DNA from: Deltaproteobacteria bacterium
Lineage (GTDB): Bacteria; Desulfobacterota; Deferrimicrobia; Deferrimicrobiales; Deferrimicrobiaceae
Direction of reading: 5' to 3'
DNA: 64,000 nt
NCBI GenBank assembly: GCA_021815305.1
Contig: JAKAHC010000006.1
Span: forward strand, 62,001 to 126,000
The notes under the pieces were generated by a model, which saw only the letters and a list, made by a program, of their open reading frames with translations, was not told where the DNA came from and made no database searches. Position 1 is the first letter of the stretch. Every line of letters starts with the position of its first letter. Shown one piece after another: positions 35,738 through 45,090 of this stretch. The position numbers were made by a program, and so were the translations under genes.

Positions 35738-35801
35738 CTTGCCAACATTTGCGCGATCTTTTGACATATTATGCGCACGATTTGTCAGGTTATGTGCGAC
35801 C
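35738..35801. repeat. three tandem ~21-bp imperfect repeats (iteron-like)
   Basis: Units at 35738-35758, 35760-35780 and 35781-35801 share the pattern TTTGaCAtaTTATGcGC. On the minus strand they read as (T)GCGCATAATATGTCAAA-type units. A 21-bp period equals two DNA turns, as in binding arrays for recombinases, transposases or replication initiators. TGTCA/TGACA cores recall Tn5053/TniA-type transposon ends. They sit 33 bases before the 163-bp repeat. The bound protein is unknown. Confidence 0.55.
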
Positions 35802-35834
35802 CGACAACAGGTCTCGGGTTGCATAATTCCTTGC

Positions 35835-35997
35835 TGTTAACCGACCTGCAAGTTTGACCCGGATCGGCGTCCAACCTTGACCCATAGTGAAGCCGGGAAA
35901 TTATTATAGGCAACAGATGATTACGGTCCGAAAGGGTGGGTCAGAGTTGGACGCTGATAACGCCCATAAGCGGGTCATTTTTCAAAGCCGATCTACA
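35835..35997. repeat. 163-bp TG...CA repeat, copy 1 (left flank of the metal-resistance block)
   Basis: Starts TGTTAACC and ends GATCTACA. It matches 49547-49708 at about 90 % by eye, in the same orientation. Inside, TGACCC/GGGTCA motifs recur in opposite orientations (TTTGACCC, CTTGACCC, then GGGTCAGA, GGGTCATT), so the unit is loosely palindromic, like fused IS21-type ends or a MITE. No matching flanking duplication was seen. The two copies bracket 13.5 kb of metal-resistance genes. Confidence 0.75.
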
Positions 35998-36101
35998 TCT
36001 ATCCGGTGTGGGGGGAGTTGCTGACTTCGAAAGACTGAGTTGCTGATGCCGTCCGCACCGGGAACGGTGCCTGGAGGTTTTCGCGCTGGATGCGGCCTCT
36101 G

Positions 36102-37163
36102 TTACAACAGCGCGTTGAACAGGTACCCCACGATCAGGATCCCCAAGCCCACGATCCCCGCGAACGTGGCGATCAGCCGGACCTTGAGCACCTTTCGCAG
36201 GATGATCATCTCGGGCAGGGATAACCCGATGACGGCCATCATGAAGGCCAGCACGGTCCCGAGCGCCGCCCCTTTGCCGAGCAGCGCCTGGACGATGGGG
36301 ATGATCCCGGCCGCGTTCGAATACATCGGGATACCGATCAGGACCGCCAGGGGAACGGACCACCAGGCGCCCGCGCCCATGATCCCGGCCATGAAATTCT
36401 CCGGGACATACCCGTGGATGCCGGCACCGACGGCGATCCCGACCAGGACGTAGGGCCATACCTTGCCTACGATGTCCCGAACGGCTTCGAGCCCGTATCG
36501 GACCCGGTCCCGCCAGGTGAGGCGCTGGTCGTCCCCGACGCTGTCCGCACCCCCAATCGCCTCATAGACCCACCCTTCCACGTACCGCTCCATCCCGAGA
36601 CGCCCGATCACCCAGCCGGATACCATCGCGATCACGAGCCCCGTCACGAGGTAGATCGCGGCGATCTTCCACCCGAACAGGCCGTACAGGAGCACAAGCG
36701 CGACCTCGTTGACCATCGGAGCCGAGACGAGGAAGGAGAACGTCACGCCGAGAGGAACGCCGGAGGTGACGAATCCGATGAAGAGAGGCACTGCGGAGCA
36801 GGAGCAGAAAGGCGTCACGATGCCGAGCAACGCGGCGAGCACGTTCCCCGCCGACTCCCGGTTACCGGCGAGGATTCGGCGAGCCCGCTCCGCCGTGAAG
36901 AACGAGCGGAGGACCCCGACGCCGAAGACCACGAGGGTCAGCAGGAGAATGACCTTCGGACCGTCATAGATGAAGAACTCGACGGCCGCCCCGACCCTCG
37001 AAACGGGGTCCAATGAAAGGACGGAATATGTGACCCACTTCGCGAACGGCAGCAGGTTGCGGTAGAGCAGCCACCAGAACAGAAGGAGAAGCCCGCCGGG
37101 CAGCAGGTATCCAAGCGCGAACGAACGATCATTCGGCGAGGAAATGTCGCGGGAAGTCGTCAC
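36102..37163 (-). CDS. UPF0718/DUF318 permease (ArsP-like, copy 2)
   Basis: A protein of 353 residues and a close paralogue of 17185-18318. The cores 'GIVTPFCSCSAVPLFIGF', 'SAPMVNEVALVLLYGLFG' and the final ~110 residues are almost the same, but the N-terminus differs and lacks the Cys/Gly-rich leader. About eight membrane helices. It is the last gene of the ars operon, ten bases after the universal-stress gene, which supports a role in metal(loid) export. Confidence 0.85.
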   Translation of the reverse strand: MTTSRDISSPNDRSFALGYLLPGGLLLLFWWLLYRNLLPFAKWVTYSVLSLDPVSRVGAAVEFFIYDGPKVILLLTLVVFGVGVLRSFFTAERARRILAGNRESAGNVLAALLGIVTPFCSCSAVPLFIGFVTSGVPLGVTFSFLVSAPMVNEVALVLLYGLFGWKIAAIYLVTGLVIAMVSGWVIGRLGMERYVEGWVYEAIGGADSVGDDQRLTWRDRVRYGLEAVRDIVGKVWPYVLVGIAVGAGIHGYVPENFMAGIMGAGAWWSVPLAVLIGIPMYSNAAGIIPIVQALLGKGAALGTVLAFMMAVIGLSLPEMIILRKVLKVRLIATFAGIVGLGILIVGYLFNALL

Positions 37164-37173
37164 GATGTCCTCC

Positions 37174-38052
37174 TTAAGGATGCCCCGGCACTACGAGTAC
37201 AGGGACCGTGGACCGATGGACCACGTGGTTCGCCACCCGCCCGAGGAACGCCTCTGCCATATACCCCCGCCCCTGGCTGCCGATGACGACCATGCTGTGC
37301 CCACCCTTTCGGATCTTCTCCACGATCAGTGGGCCTGGCCGGCCGAACTCCACCTCCTTGCGCACAATGCTTCTCCCCCACTCCACGAGCCGCTTTTCGA
37401 GTCCATCCAACCTCTCCATGTCGATCCGGTTGAATTCATCCAGACGATGGACGAGATGAGGGTGGATTCGTGCCTGGTCCTGCACGTGGAAAAGGGTCAC
37501 CTCCTGCGGGCGGGCGTGCGCCACGATGTGCTCCAGGTAATGGAAGGCCCGCTCGGCGGATCCGGAAAAATCGGTGGCGAACAGGGGGTGGCGGAAGAAG
37601 TCGCCGGAGAGCACGTCGCACTTCTTCTCCCCGCCCTCTTCTTCGAGGATGGTGATCGGGAGAAGCAGGACCGGCTTCTCCGCCAGTTGCAGCAGGCGAT
37701 GGACCACACTCCCCAGGAGAATGTCCTTCACGAGAGATTCTCCGTGCGTTCCGGTCACGATCAGGGAAATGTCCGCCTTCTTGGCGAACTGGTTAATTTC
37801 GTACGCGGGATCCCCCATGGGGATTTCCAGGCGCGTCCGGAACCCCATCTCCATGAGTCGTTTTTCTTTATCCTTGAGGAGCGGTTCGATGAAGCTTTTC
37901 ATCGAGAGGTACAGTCCCCCCACATCCCGGATGTTCATCACGTGAATGAGGGTTACGCTTTCCGCCCCCGCCCCCCGAAGAGGACCCATGCAGCGCAGGA
38001 GTGCAATCGATGCTGGGGACAGGTCCATGGCGATCAACAGGTTCTTGAACAT
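37174..38052 (-). CDS. universal stress protein (tandem UspA domains)
   Basis: A protein of 292 residues with two UspA domains. The first ('LLIAMDLSPASIALL', then 'IVTGTHGES..DILLGSVVHRLL') and the second ('PLFATDFSGSAERAF', 'VVIGSQGRGYMAEAFLGRVA', quoted in parts) each end in an ATP-binding-type G-rich loop. The ATG at 38052 follows GGGAGGCTGAG. Usp proteins are often co-transcribed with ACR3 in arsenic operons and may help cope with the stress. Confidence 0.88.
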   Translation of the reverse strand: MFKNLLIAMDLSPASIALLRCMGPLRGAGAESVTLIHVMNIRDVGGLYLSMKSFIEPLLKDKEKRLMEMGFRTRLEIPMGDPAYEINQFAKKADISLIVTGTHGESLVKDILLGSVVHRLLQLAEKPVLLLPITILEEEGGEKKCDVLSGDFFRHPLFATDFSGSAERAFHYLEHIVAHARPQEVTLFHVQDQARIHPHLVHRLDEFNRIDMERLDGLEKRLVEWGRSIVRKEVEFGRPGPLIVEKIRKGGHSMVVIGSQGRGYMAEAFLGRVANHVVHRSTVPVLVVPGHP

Positions 38053-38077
38053 CTCAGCCTCCCTTTCCGGAGCGGGA

Positions 38078-39168
<1,091 letters not shown>

Positions 39169-39172
<4 letters not shown>

Positions 39173-39396
39173 CCGCAGCAGCCCCCGCCCTTGCGCCCCA
39201 TCATCATCCCCATCACGGAGATCATGTTCGCCATCGGCTCGCCGCAATCCTCCGTCATCAGGGAAAACATCTCCCGGATCCGCTTCGGGTCGCCCATCAT
39301 GCCCTCGCAGAACTCCGGCATGATCTGCCGAAGCACGGCCATCTGGTCTTCCTTCGAAAGCGCCTTGAACTGCGTCGTGAACTCCTTCGCCTTCAT
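39169..39396 (-). CDS. small Met/Cys-rich protein in the ars operon
   Basis: A 75-residue protein I do not recognise by function. It is helical, with a methionine-rich tract 'MISVMGMMMGRKGGGCCG' that ends in a vicinal Cys pair. Both ends overlap neighbours by four bases (ArsA stop, ACR3 start), so expression is coupled. The terminal CC could bind As(III) or Cu(I) and pass it to the pump; this is inference. Confidence 0.75.
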
Positions 39397-41273
39397 TTCG
39401 CCCCTCCTTCGATTCCCGCCGCCGTCTCCAGAACGGCGAGTGCGATGTTTTCCATCCCGAGCAACTCCCTGCCCACCCGGTCCAAGGCATCCTTGCCCGC
39501 GGGCTCCGACGGCAGCATGGGAACCTTGAAGATCGGCAACCGGAACGTCTCCTCCGCCACCTTGAGATAGTGCTGCTGCATGAAGTACCGCGACATGGAG
39601 AAGGGGGACGTACAGTCGTCCTCTTCGAGAATAAAATTAGCGATGACGCCCTGCACCTCGATGCCGGATTCCTTCAGGTCTTCGGCCGCCCGTTTCGCCT
39701 CGAAGATCGGGGTGTACTCCGGGTAGATCACGAGGAGGAAGGTCGTCGCCCGGGGATCCTTCAGACGCCGGACGAGCGCGTCGAGCTTCCCCTTGGCGCC
39801 GGTCGCACCGGCGTCGTCCTTCCGGACGGCCACCATCATCTCGACCTGCCGTGCGTAGTCGTACGGCAGCTCAAGAAGCCGCAAGGTATGTCCCGTGGGG
39901 GCGGTGTCGAGGACCACAATGTCGAAATCGTTCCGCTCCACCAGGCCGGAGAACTCCTCGAAGACCGCCATCTCTTCCGTGCAGGGGGATTCCAGCTCCT
40001 CCTTTACAACGGCAAGCATCTCGCCGGTGTGGCCGGACGCGGCCGCCTGGGAGAGGATCTTCGCCTTGTACGCCTCGACACTCTCCTTCTGATCGATGCG
40101 GACGGCGAACAGCCCGGGGTAGCCCGGGACGGGACGCGCATCACTTGACACATCCGCCGAAAGGACCGACCCGATGTGGGCCGCCGGGTCGGTGGTCGCC
40201 AGAAGGATCCGCTTCCCCTCCCGCGCCAGGCGCGCCGCCAGGGCGCACGCCGCGACGGTTTTCCCGACCCCTCCCTTGCCGGTCAGGACGACCGTCTTGC
40301 TTCCGGTCGCGCCTGTCACCATCATCCGCAGTTCGTGCGCAGGAGAAAATCCTGTGTAAGGGCGGGTGCCCGTGAACCCGCCGTGGAGGAAATCGTTCTT
40401 CCCGTCGAATGCGATGGCGGCGAACCGCCCCAGAGCGGAAAGGCCCTTCACTTCCCCCCCCTGAAGGGGCACCTCGATGCAAGGTCGGTCAATCTTCCCG
40501 GAAAGACGGCGGACCTGCTCCCGCTGGGACGATGCCTGGGTGGCGAACCGCCCCCCCGCCCCGGCCGGGATCACCCCGTTCGCGACGATCCGGAAGTTGC
40601 CGATCCCGAGCGTACGGAGTTCTTCCCGGGCCCGGAGCAGCTCGTCCACGGAGGTCCGTTCCGGACGGCAGACCAGCGTGAACTCCGTCTCCCTGGGGTT
40701 CCGGAGCGCGGCGATGGCGTGGTCGTATTTCGCCTTGGCCCCCTGCAGGGAGGCGACCGGACCGATGCAAGTCTGGCCATTGCCCTGCGCGGCCTCCTCG
40801 ATATGGCGGGACCAATCCACCGGGAGCTCAAGCAGTCGGAGCGTGTGGCCCGTGGGCGCGGTGTCGAAGACGACGTGGTCGAATTCCGTGTCATTGAGAA
40901 AATCGGTAAACCGATCGAACGAGGCTATCTCGACCGTGCAGGCACTTCGGAACTGTTCTTCGAGAACCTTCATGGCGTCGGGAGGAAGGACGGCGCGCAA
41001 GGGTGCCAGCGCGCGCTCCCCGTACTCTTTCGTGGCGGTATCCGGATCGATTTCGAGCGCGAACAGGTTCGGCGCGATCTCGGTGACCCGGGGGCCGATG
41101 GGGCGTTCGAAGACGTCAGCCAGGTTGCTGGCCGGGTCCGTGGAGACGATCAGGGTCCGTTTTCCCGCCTGCGCCGTGCGCACGGCCGTGGCCGCCGCAA
41201 GAGTGGTTTTACCCACCCCTCCCTTGCCGGAAAAGAACGTGTATTTGTGCATCAGTCCAGGTATCCCCTTCAT
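39393..41273 (-). CDS. arsA: arsenite-transporting ATPase ArsA (two fused nucleotide-binding halves)
   Basis: A protein of 626 residues, the length of the duplicated ArsA. Each half has a deviant Walker A: 'FFSGKGGVGKTTLA' near residue 14 and 'VLTGKGGVGKTVAACA' near 325. Each also has the signal-transduction motif 'DTAPTGHTLRLLELP'. ArsA drives the membrane transporter using ATP. The ATG at 41273 follows GGAGGAATAA; an internal ATG at 41252 is possible. It lies between the zinc-ribbon gene and the small Met-rich gene. Confidence 0.93.
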   Translation of the reverse strand: MKGIPGLMHKYTFFSGKGGVGKTTLAAATAVRTAQAGKRTLIVSTDPASNLADVFERPIGPRVTEIAPNLFALEIDPDTATKEYGERALAPLRAVLPPDAMKVLEEQFRSACTVEIASFDRFTDFLNDTEFDHVVFDTAPTGHTLRLLELPVDWSRHIEEAAQGNGQTCIGPVASLQGAKAKYDHAIAALRNPRETEFTLVCRPERTSVDELLRAREELRTLGIGNFRIVANGVIPAGAGGRFATQASSQREQVRRLSGKIDRPCIEVPLQGGEVKGLSALGRFAAIAFDGKNDFLHGGFTGTRPYTGFSPAHELRMMVTGATGSKTVVLTGKGGVGKTVAACALAARLAREGKRILLATTDPAAHIGSVLSADVSSDARPVPGYPGLFAVRIDQKESVEAYKAKILSQAAASGHTGEMLAVVKEELESPCTEEMAVFEEFSGLVERNDFDIVVLDTAPTGHTLRLLELPYDYARQVEMMVAVRKDDAGATGAKGKLDALVRRLKDPRATTFLLVIYPEYTPIFEAKRAAEDLKESGIEVQGVIANFILEEDDCTSPFSMSRYFMQQHYLKVAEETFRLPIFKVPMLPSEPAGKDALDRVGRELLGMENIALAVLETAAGIEGGAK

Positions 41274-41335
41274 CGATTGGCGTTATTCCTCCACCTGACT
41301 TCTCACCCGCAGCGACCGCCGCGGCCAGGGGGGCA

Positions 41336-41521
41336 TCACCCACCCGGGGCGGGCGCTCCACCTCCACCCCCGCCCCCGACGGAGAAGCCGAACAGTTGTT
41401 GCTCCACCTTCGCGCTTCCACAAACCGGACAGCGGGGCTTCCACGTGTCTTTCTCCCGGATGGACATCCGGATCTCGAACGGACGGCCGCAGGCGCGGCA
41501 CAGGTACGCATAGGTCGGCAT
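41336..41521 (-). CDS. FmdB-family zinc-ribbon protein
   Basis: A 61-residue protein: 'MPTYAYLCRACGRPFEI' and 'RCPVCGSAKVEQQLFGFS' are the two CxxC knuckles of the FmdB/CxxC_CXXC_SSSS family. A Gly/Pro-rich tail follows. The family is thought to be regulatory or to bind metal, with no proven reaction. It is placed directly against arsD (one base apart) in the arsenic operon, which is a frequent arrangement. Confidence 0.82.
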   Translation of the reverse strand: MPTYAYLCRACGRPFEIRMSIREKDTWKPRCPVCGSAKVEQQLFGFSVGGGGGGGAPAPGG

Positions 41522-41821
41522 CTACATCCCCTCCCGGGTGACCTGGTCATATGTCGGGTATTTCCCCTTGCAGACGACCTTCCCGTCGAGCAGAGCGACC
41601 GGGAGGACCTCCTGCCCTTCCCGAGTCAGCAGGTCGACCACCACCGGATTCGACATGAATCGTTGCGGGACCTGATTGATCGCGAGCCGCTCGACGACGA
41701 CCCCCACTTTCTTCCAGCGGAGGATGTCCTCCTGAAGTTTCGCGAGAGCGGGATCGGGCGCGGGACCGCAGACCCCTGTCGGGCAACACAGCGGCGGCTC
41801 GTAAATTTCCAGCCTCCTCAC
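41522..41821 (-). CDS. arsD: ArsD arsenite metallochaperone
   Basis: A 99-residue protein starting at a GTG (41821) behind a strong AAGGAGGAACGAA; the longer ATG at 41851 would bury this ribosome site. 'EPPLCCPTGVCGP' carries the Cys12-Cys13-Cys18 set that binds As(III), and a thioredoxin-like fold follows. ArsD hands arsenite to ArsA and can act as a weak repressor. First gene of the minus-strand ars operon. Confidence 0.92.
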   Translation of the reverse strand: MRRLEIYEPPLCCPTGVCGPAPDPALAKLQEDILRWKKVGVVVERLAINQVPQRFMSNPVVVDLLTREGQEVLPVALLDGKVVCKGKYPTYDQVTREGM

Positions 41822-41893
41822 TTCGTTCCTCCTTGTTCCCGAATCCCACAAACGGGTAGGATGGTGACCATGGATATTATTTGCCCGAAGCGG

Positions 41894-41920
41894 TATAATG
41901 TCAATTCGTTAGTTGTCGAA
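41894..41920 (+). promoter_or_regulatory. arsR promoter -10 and candidate ArsR dyad in the divergent ars intergenic region
   Basis: TATAAT at 41894-41899 is a perfect -10 for the plus-strand arsR. It is followed at once by TGTCAATTCGTTAGTTGTCG, a region with TGTCaA/TTgtCG half-sites. The spot lies between divergent arsD (41821) and arsR (41935), where one ArsR dimer could control both directions. No good -35 was identified. Confidence 0.5.
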
Positions 41921-41934
41921 ATGGAGGAAGTCAC

Positions 41935-42366
41935 ATGAGCATGCGCGTATACGAAACCGCCATGAAGGCCGTCGCCGACCCGACCCGGGTCCGAATCCTC
42001 AAGATCCTGGAGGGAGGAGAGTTGTGCGTCTGCCAGATCATCGCGGTCATCGCCTTGGGCCAATCCACGATCTCGAAGCACCTATTCCTCCTTCGGGCCG
42101 CAGGGTTGATCAAGGACCGCCGGGATAAGAAGTGGATCCACTACTCCCTCGACGGAAAAAGCGAAAACCCTTACGTCGCCACGCTTCTCCGGAATATCCG
42201 GAAATGGCTGAACGACGATCCGCTCATTCTGAAGGATCGGGAAAGGGCCGCCATGGCGAGGGATATCGGGCCGGTCGTGATCTGCGAACGTGGCATGGCC
42301 CTACCCGGCCGTAAGACTGTACGGTGCCGCCCCTCGTCCGGCAAAGAAGCAACCGCCGTCCGTTAA
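41935..42366 (+). CDS. arsR: ArsR family arsenic-responsive repressor (copy 2)
   Basis: A 143-residue winged-helix protein: 'AVADPTRVRILKILEGGE', 'LCVCQIIAVIALGQSTISKHLFL' (quoted in part: CVCQIIAVIALGQ). The CVC pair in the DNA-recognition helix region forms the As(III) site. It is closely similar to 18576-19007, including the 'VICERGMALP' tail. ATGGAGGAAGTCAC precedes the start. It is divergent from arsD-arsA-ACR3 and followed by the ArsC fusion, so it should control both. Confidence 0.93.
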   Translation: MSMRVYETAMKAVADPTRVRILKILEGGELCVCQIIAVIALGQSTISKHLFLLRAAGLIKDRRDKKWIHYSLDGKSENPYVATLLRNIRKWLNDDPLILKDRERAAMARDIGPVVICERGMALPGRKTVRCRPSSGKEATAVR

Positions 42367-42392
42367 GGACCTGATCGGGAAAGGATCTCGGG

Positions 42393-43109
42393 GTGAAACC
42401 GCGCATTGAAGTCCTCTATTTCTCCGGTTGCCCCCATTCGGAGGAAGCCCTCCGAATGACCCGGAAGGTCGTGAACCGAATACTTCCAGGCCAGGGGGTC
42501 GAGTCGATCATCGTGGGGACCGAAGAGGAGGCCAGGACCAGGGAATTTCTCGGATCGCCCTCCATTCGGATCGACGGGATTGACATCGAAGGGCGCAGAG
42601 GAGATTTCCAGGGGATGGCGTGCCGGGTGTATGAAGGGGTTACAGGGGTCCCTCCCGAGTGGATGATCGAGGCTGCGCTACTTCGGGCAATCCGTCCGCG
42701 ACATATCCTGTTCCTATGCGTCGCCAACTCCGCTCGAAGCCAAATGGCCGAAGGGATCGCACGTTCCCTCGCCCCGGCAGGAGTTCGGGTATCGTCTGCG
42801 GGATCGGCTCCGTCGGTCGTCCGCCCGCAGGCCGTGCGGGTCCTCAAGGAGAGCGGCATCGATATCTCGGGCCATAAGTCCAAGGGCTTTGACGCCATCG
42901 AAGCATCTACCGTAGACGCGGTGATCACCCTTTGCGCCGAGGAGGTGTGCCCGGTGTTTCTCGGGAAGGCCATGCGCCTTCACTGGAGACTGCCGGACCC
43001 CGCAGTAGAGAACGGGAACGAAGAAAGCAAGTTGGCAGCATTCCGTAAGGTCCGGGACGAGCTGAAACGTCGTCTGGAACTCCTGTTCCGCGGCTGGAGC
43101 GAACCCTGA
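42393..43109 (+). CDS. arsC: thioredoxin-like domain fused to ArsC-type (LMW phosphatase) arsenate reductase
   Basis: A protein of 238 residues from a GTG. Residues 1-95 ('IEVLYFSGCPHSEEALRMT', 'SPSIRIDGIDIEG') match the small thioredoxin-like family also seen at 48031-48345. Residues 103-235 are a low-molecular-weight phosphatase fold with P-loop 'CVANSARSQMAE' (C-x5-R) and 'SAGSAPSVVRPQAV', as in thioredoxin-coupled ArsC; the later Cys ('LCAEEVCPVF') fits the redox relay. It should reduce arsenate to arsenite for ACR3. The fusion could supply its own electron carrier or bind the metal(loid). Confidence 0.83.
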   Translation: MKPRIEVLYFSGCPHSEEALRMTRKVVNRILPGQGVESIIVGTEEEARTREFLGSPSIRIDGIDIEGRRGDFQGMACRVYEGVTGVPPEWMIEAALLRAIRPRHILFLCVANSARSQMAEGIARSLAPAGVRVSSAGSAPSVVRPQAVRVLKESGIDISGHKSKGFDAIEASTVDAVITLCAEEVCPVFLGKAMRLHWRLPDPAVENGNEESKLAAFRKVRDELKRRLELLFRGWSEP

Positions 43110-43116
43110 TCTCTCC

Positions 43117-43809
43117 TCAAAGTATCTCGAAGATATAGACCAGCGAGTAGTAGACCCCCACGGCGATGAAGATCGCCCCCGTGATCCGGCGCGCCCAGAG
43201 CTCCACTCGCGTCAACTTCCGGAACAGTGCCCCTATCGACTTGGCCCCGAAGGCGATCATCATCGCGATGACGATCACCGGCAGCCCTGTTCCCGCCCCG
43301 TACATCAGGGGGTACAGCACGCGCGATCCATCCTTCACGGAGAGGGGGATCAGGCTCCCGAAGAACAGCGCGGCGGAGACCGGGCAGAACGAGAGTGCGA
43401 ACAGGAACCCGAGGAGCCCGGCCCCCCACACCCCCCCCTTTCCCGCGCGTTCCCGCATCCTTTCCCCCACTCCCCCGCCTGCAAGGTTGAATCGGAGAAG
43501 TTCGAGGAGCACCATCCCGACCAGAATGAGGACGGGGCCCAGGATCCTGTTCATGTATTTCTGCAGAAAGACGGAAAGCTGCGGGGCGGACAGGAGGCTG
43601 GCGACCAGCGCCATCCCCAGGCCCAGATAGGCCAGCATCCTGCCGAGGACATAGAAAATACCGGACAACGCCACCCGCGGAGCGCTCGTGAACTGCTTTC
43701 CGATGAACGAAACCGCCGCGATGTTGGTGGCCAGGGGGCACGGGCTGATGGAAGTCAGGATCCCCAACCATAACGCGGAAGCCACGCCCAGGAAGGCGGC
43801 GTCGATCAT
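43117..43809 (-). CDS. ArsG-like permease (DsbD/CcdA-type membrane protein)
   Basis: A protein of 230 residues with six membrane helices of the cytochrome c biogenesis/DsbD type: 'TSISPCPLATNIAAVSFI' and 'FALSFCPVSAALFFGSLI' hold the paired membrane Cys-Pro. Databases place such proteins with ArsF-like neighbours as ArsG, tied to efflux of aromatic arsenicals in Shewanella. Its start overlaps the ArsF-like stop by four bases. It may instead carry electrons across the membrane. Role is inferred from family and context. Confidence 0.72.
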   Translation of the reverse strand: MIDAAFLGVASALWLGILTSISPCPLATNIAAVSFIGKQFTSAPRVALSGIFYVLGRMLAYLGLGMALVASLLSAPQLSVFLQKYMNRILGPVLILVGMVLLELLRFNLAGGGVGERMRERAGKGGVWGAGLLGFLFALSFCPVSAALFFGSLIPLSVKDGSRVLYPLMYGAGTGLPVIVIAMMIAFGAKSIGALFRKLTRVELWARRITGAIFIAVGVYYSLVYIFEIL

Positions 43810-44330
43810 GTGCTTTTCAGGAAGCCGGACACCCCGTCCCGGACGTAGGGGATGAACTCCCGTTCGGAGTCAAGGAGCGTCCACACCTTTTCCATGTTCT
43901 TCCACCGGACCTGCCGCCCGTCCCGGATCGCCACGAGAATCAGGGACTGGCTGGACAACTGGTACTCCGCGATGAAGTGCCGGTTTGATGCCTCGTCGAC
44001 GTTCACTTCCCGGAACTGGAGCCGCCCGGACTTAAGCTCCTCGGGAAACCCCTCCGTGACGGCCTTCCGGGACAGGGCTTCGATCTTCACGCAGGAGGCG
44101 CACCGGAACTTTCCGTGGAAATAGTACGCGATCACCGTCGGATCCTGTGCGAGCGGCTGACCTGAGGATCCGTTTTCCGCTCCACCCTCCGCGGCACGCG
44201 CGGGAACGGCCGATCCGGTGGACGATGCGACAATGGAAGACGATCGCTTCGATTCCTTCGCGACGAGGAAAACGACGCTCGCGATCACGAAGGCGAGCAG
44301 TGCGAACGTGGCAATGGTTTTAATCTTCAC
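43806..44330 (-). CDS. ArsF-like periplasmic thioredoxin-fold protein
   Basis: A protein of 174 residues with an N-terminal membrane anchor (about 7-24), a low-complexity linker (SSTGSAVPARAAEGG) and a thioredoxin-like domain with 'YYFHGKFRCASCVKIEALS' (CxxC). This matches proteins annotated as nitrophenyl compound nitroreductase subunit ArsF. It is coupled to the ArsG-like gene and follows a CxxC thioredoxin-like gene. Probably a redox partner of the membrane protein; the nitro-reducing role is family-based only. Confidence 0.7.
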   Translation of the reverse strand: MKIKTIATFALLAFVIASVVFLVAKESKRSSSIVASSTGSAVPARAAEGGAENGSSGQPLAQDPTVIAYYFHGKFRCASCVKIEALSRKAVTEGFPEELKSGRLQFREVNVDEASNRHFIAEYQLSSQSLILVAIRDGRQVRWKNMEKVWTLLDSEREFIPYVRDGVSGFLKST

Positions 44331-44357
44331 CGCTATTCTCCCGATGACTCGACCGGT

Positions 44358-44594
44358 TCAGTTCGACAATATCTTCCGGAGTTCGTCAGCGGACGGGATC
44401 TTCCCGGACACCTTGACCTTACCGTCAACCGCCAGTGCAGGAGTCATCATCACGCCGAAAGACATGATGGCAGTGATGTCCGTGACCTTTTCCAGTTTGT
44501 AATCGATCCCGAGGTTTTTCGCGGCATCCTCGGTTGCCTCCGCGAGTTTTTTGCACTTGGGACATCCCGTGCCAAGGATCTGCAATGTCTTCAT
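44358..44594 (-). CDS. thioredoxin-family small redox protein
   Basis: A 78-residue protein: 'ILGTGCPKCKKLAEATEDAA' with CxxC and 'GVMMTPALAVDGKVKVSGKI'. It is a paralogue of 18315-18560, and belongs with the ArsF/ArsG-like genes just downstream (27 bases). In this position it may correspond to the ArsE-type partner. It likely transfers electrons or arsenite in the cytoplasm. Confidence 0.83.
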   Translation of the reverse strand: MKTLQILGTGCPKCKKLAEATEDAAKNLGIDYKLEKVTDITAIMSFGVMMTPALAVDGKVKVSGKIPSADELRKILSN

Positions 44595-44604
44595 CGGGTT
44601 CTCC

Positions 44605-45003
44605 TCAGTCCACTCCCATCCGGGAGAGTTGTGCGCGGATTTCCTCGTATCCCAGAGGCCCTATCTTCTTCAGAACGATTTTCCCCTTCGGGTCGATAAA
44701 CACGAGGGTCGGAATCAATTCCACTTCGTACCGGGACGTAAGCGCCTGCTCCTTGCCGACGTTGACCATCCGGATGATCACCTTGTCCCCGTACGATTCC
44801 CGAATATCATTCAGGGTGGCCGCCTGCTTCTTGCACTGCTGGCAAAATCCCAGGCCGAAATCCGCGATCACCACCTTCCGTCCGGATTTCGCCAGAGTGA
44901 CGAGTTCGTCCTCGGAAACCGCGGAGGCCCACAGGGGATATCCCGCGGTAATGCAGAAAATGATTATGCATACCGCTTGGAAGACAAAACCGGTCTTCCT
45001 CAA
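44605..45003 (-). CDS. thioredoxin-family protein with signal peptide
   Basis: A protein of 132 residues from a TTG at 45003 with GGGAGGATTCA just before it; no ATG gives a better start. Signal peptide or anchor at about 5-25 ('VFQAVCIIIFCITAGYPLWA'). The thioredoxin domain has 'ADFGLGFCQQCKKQ' (CxxC) and the cis-Pro loop 'VELIPTLVFIDPKG'. It should be a periplasmic disulfide or electron carrier, in line with the ArsF/ArsG-like membrane pair downstream. The frame upstream of the TTG is decayed DNA (see 45091-45497). Confidence 0.72.
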   Translation of the reverse strand: MRKTGFVFQAVCIIIFCITAGYPLWASAVSEDELVTLAKSGRKVVIADFGLGFCQQCKKQAATLNDIRESYGDKVIIRMVNVGKEQALTSRYEVELIPTLVFIDPKGKIVLKKIGPLGYEEIRAQLSRMGVD

Positions 45004-45090
45004 TGAATCCTCCCAACGCAGATATAAGGGAATGATCCTACGAATATCGATGATTGTCAATTCGATGTTTGACGATATTAAAGGGACAAT

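Noticed and set aside
35738-35801. Treating the 21-bp iterons as the right end of the same Tn7-like element
   Set aside because: Their core differs from the AATAAAGTTCTTACA repeats of the left end; Tn7-like ends share the same TnsB site in inverted orientation.
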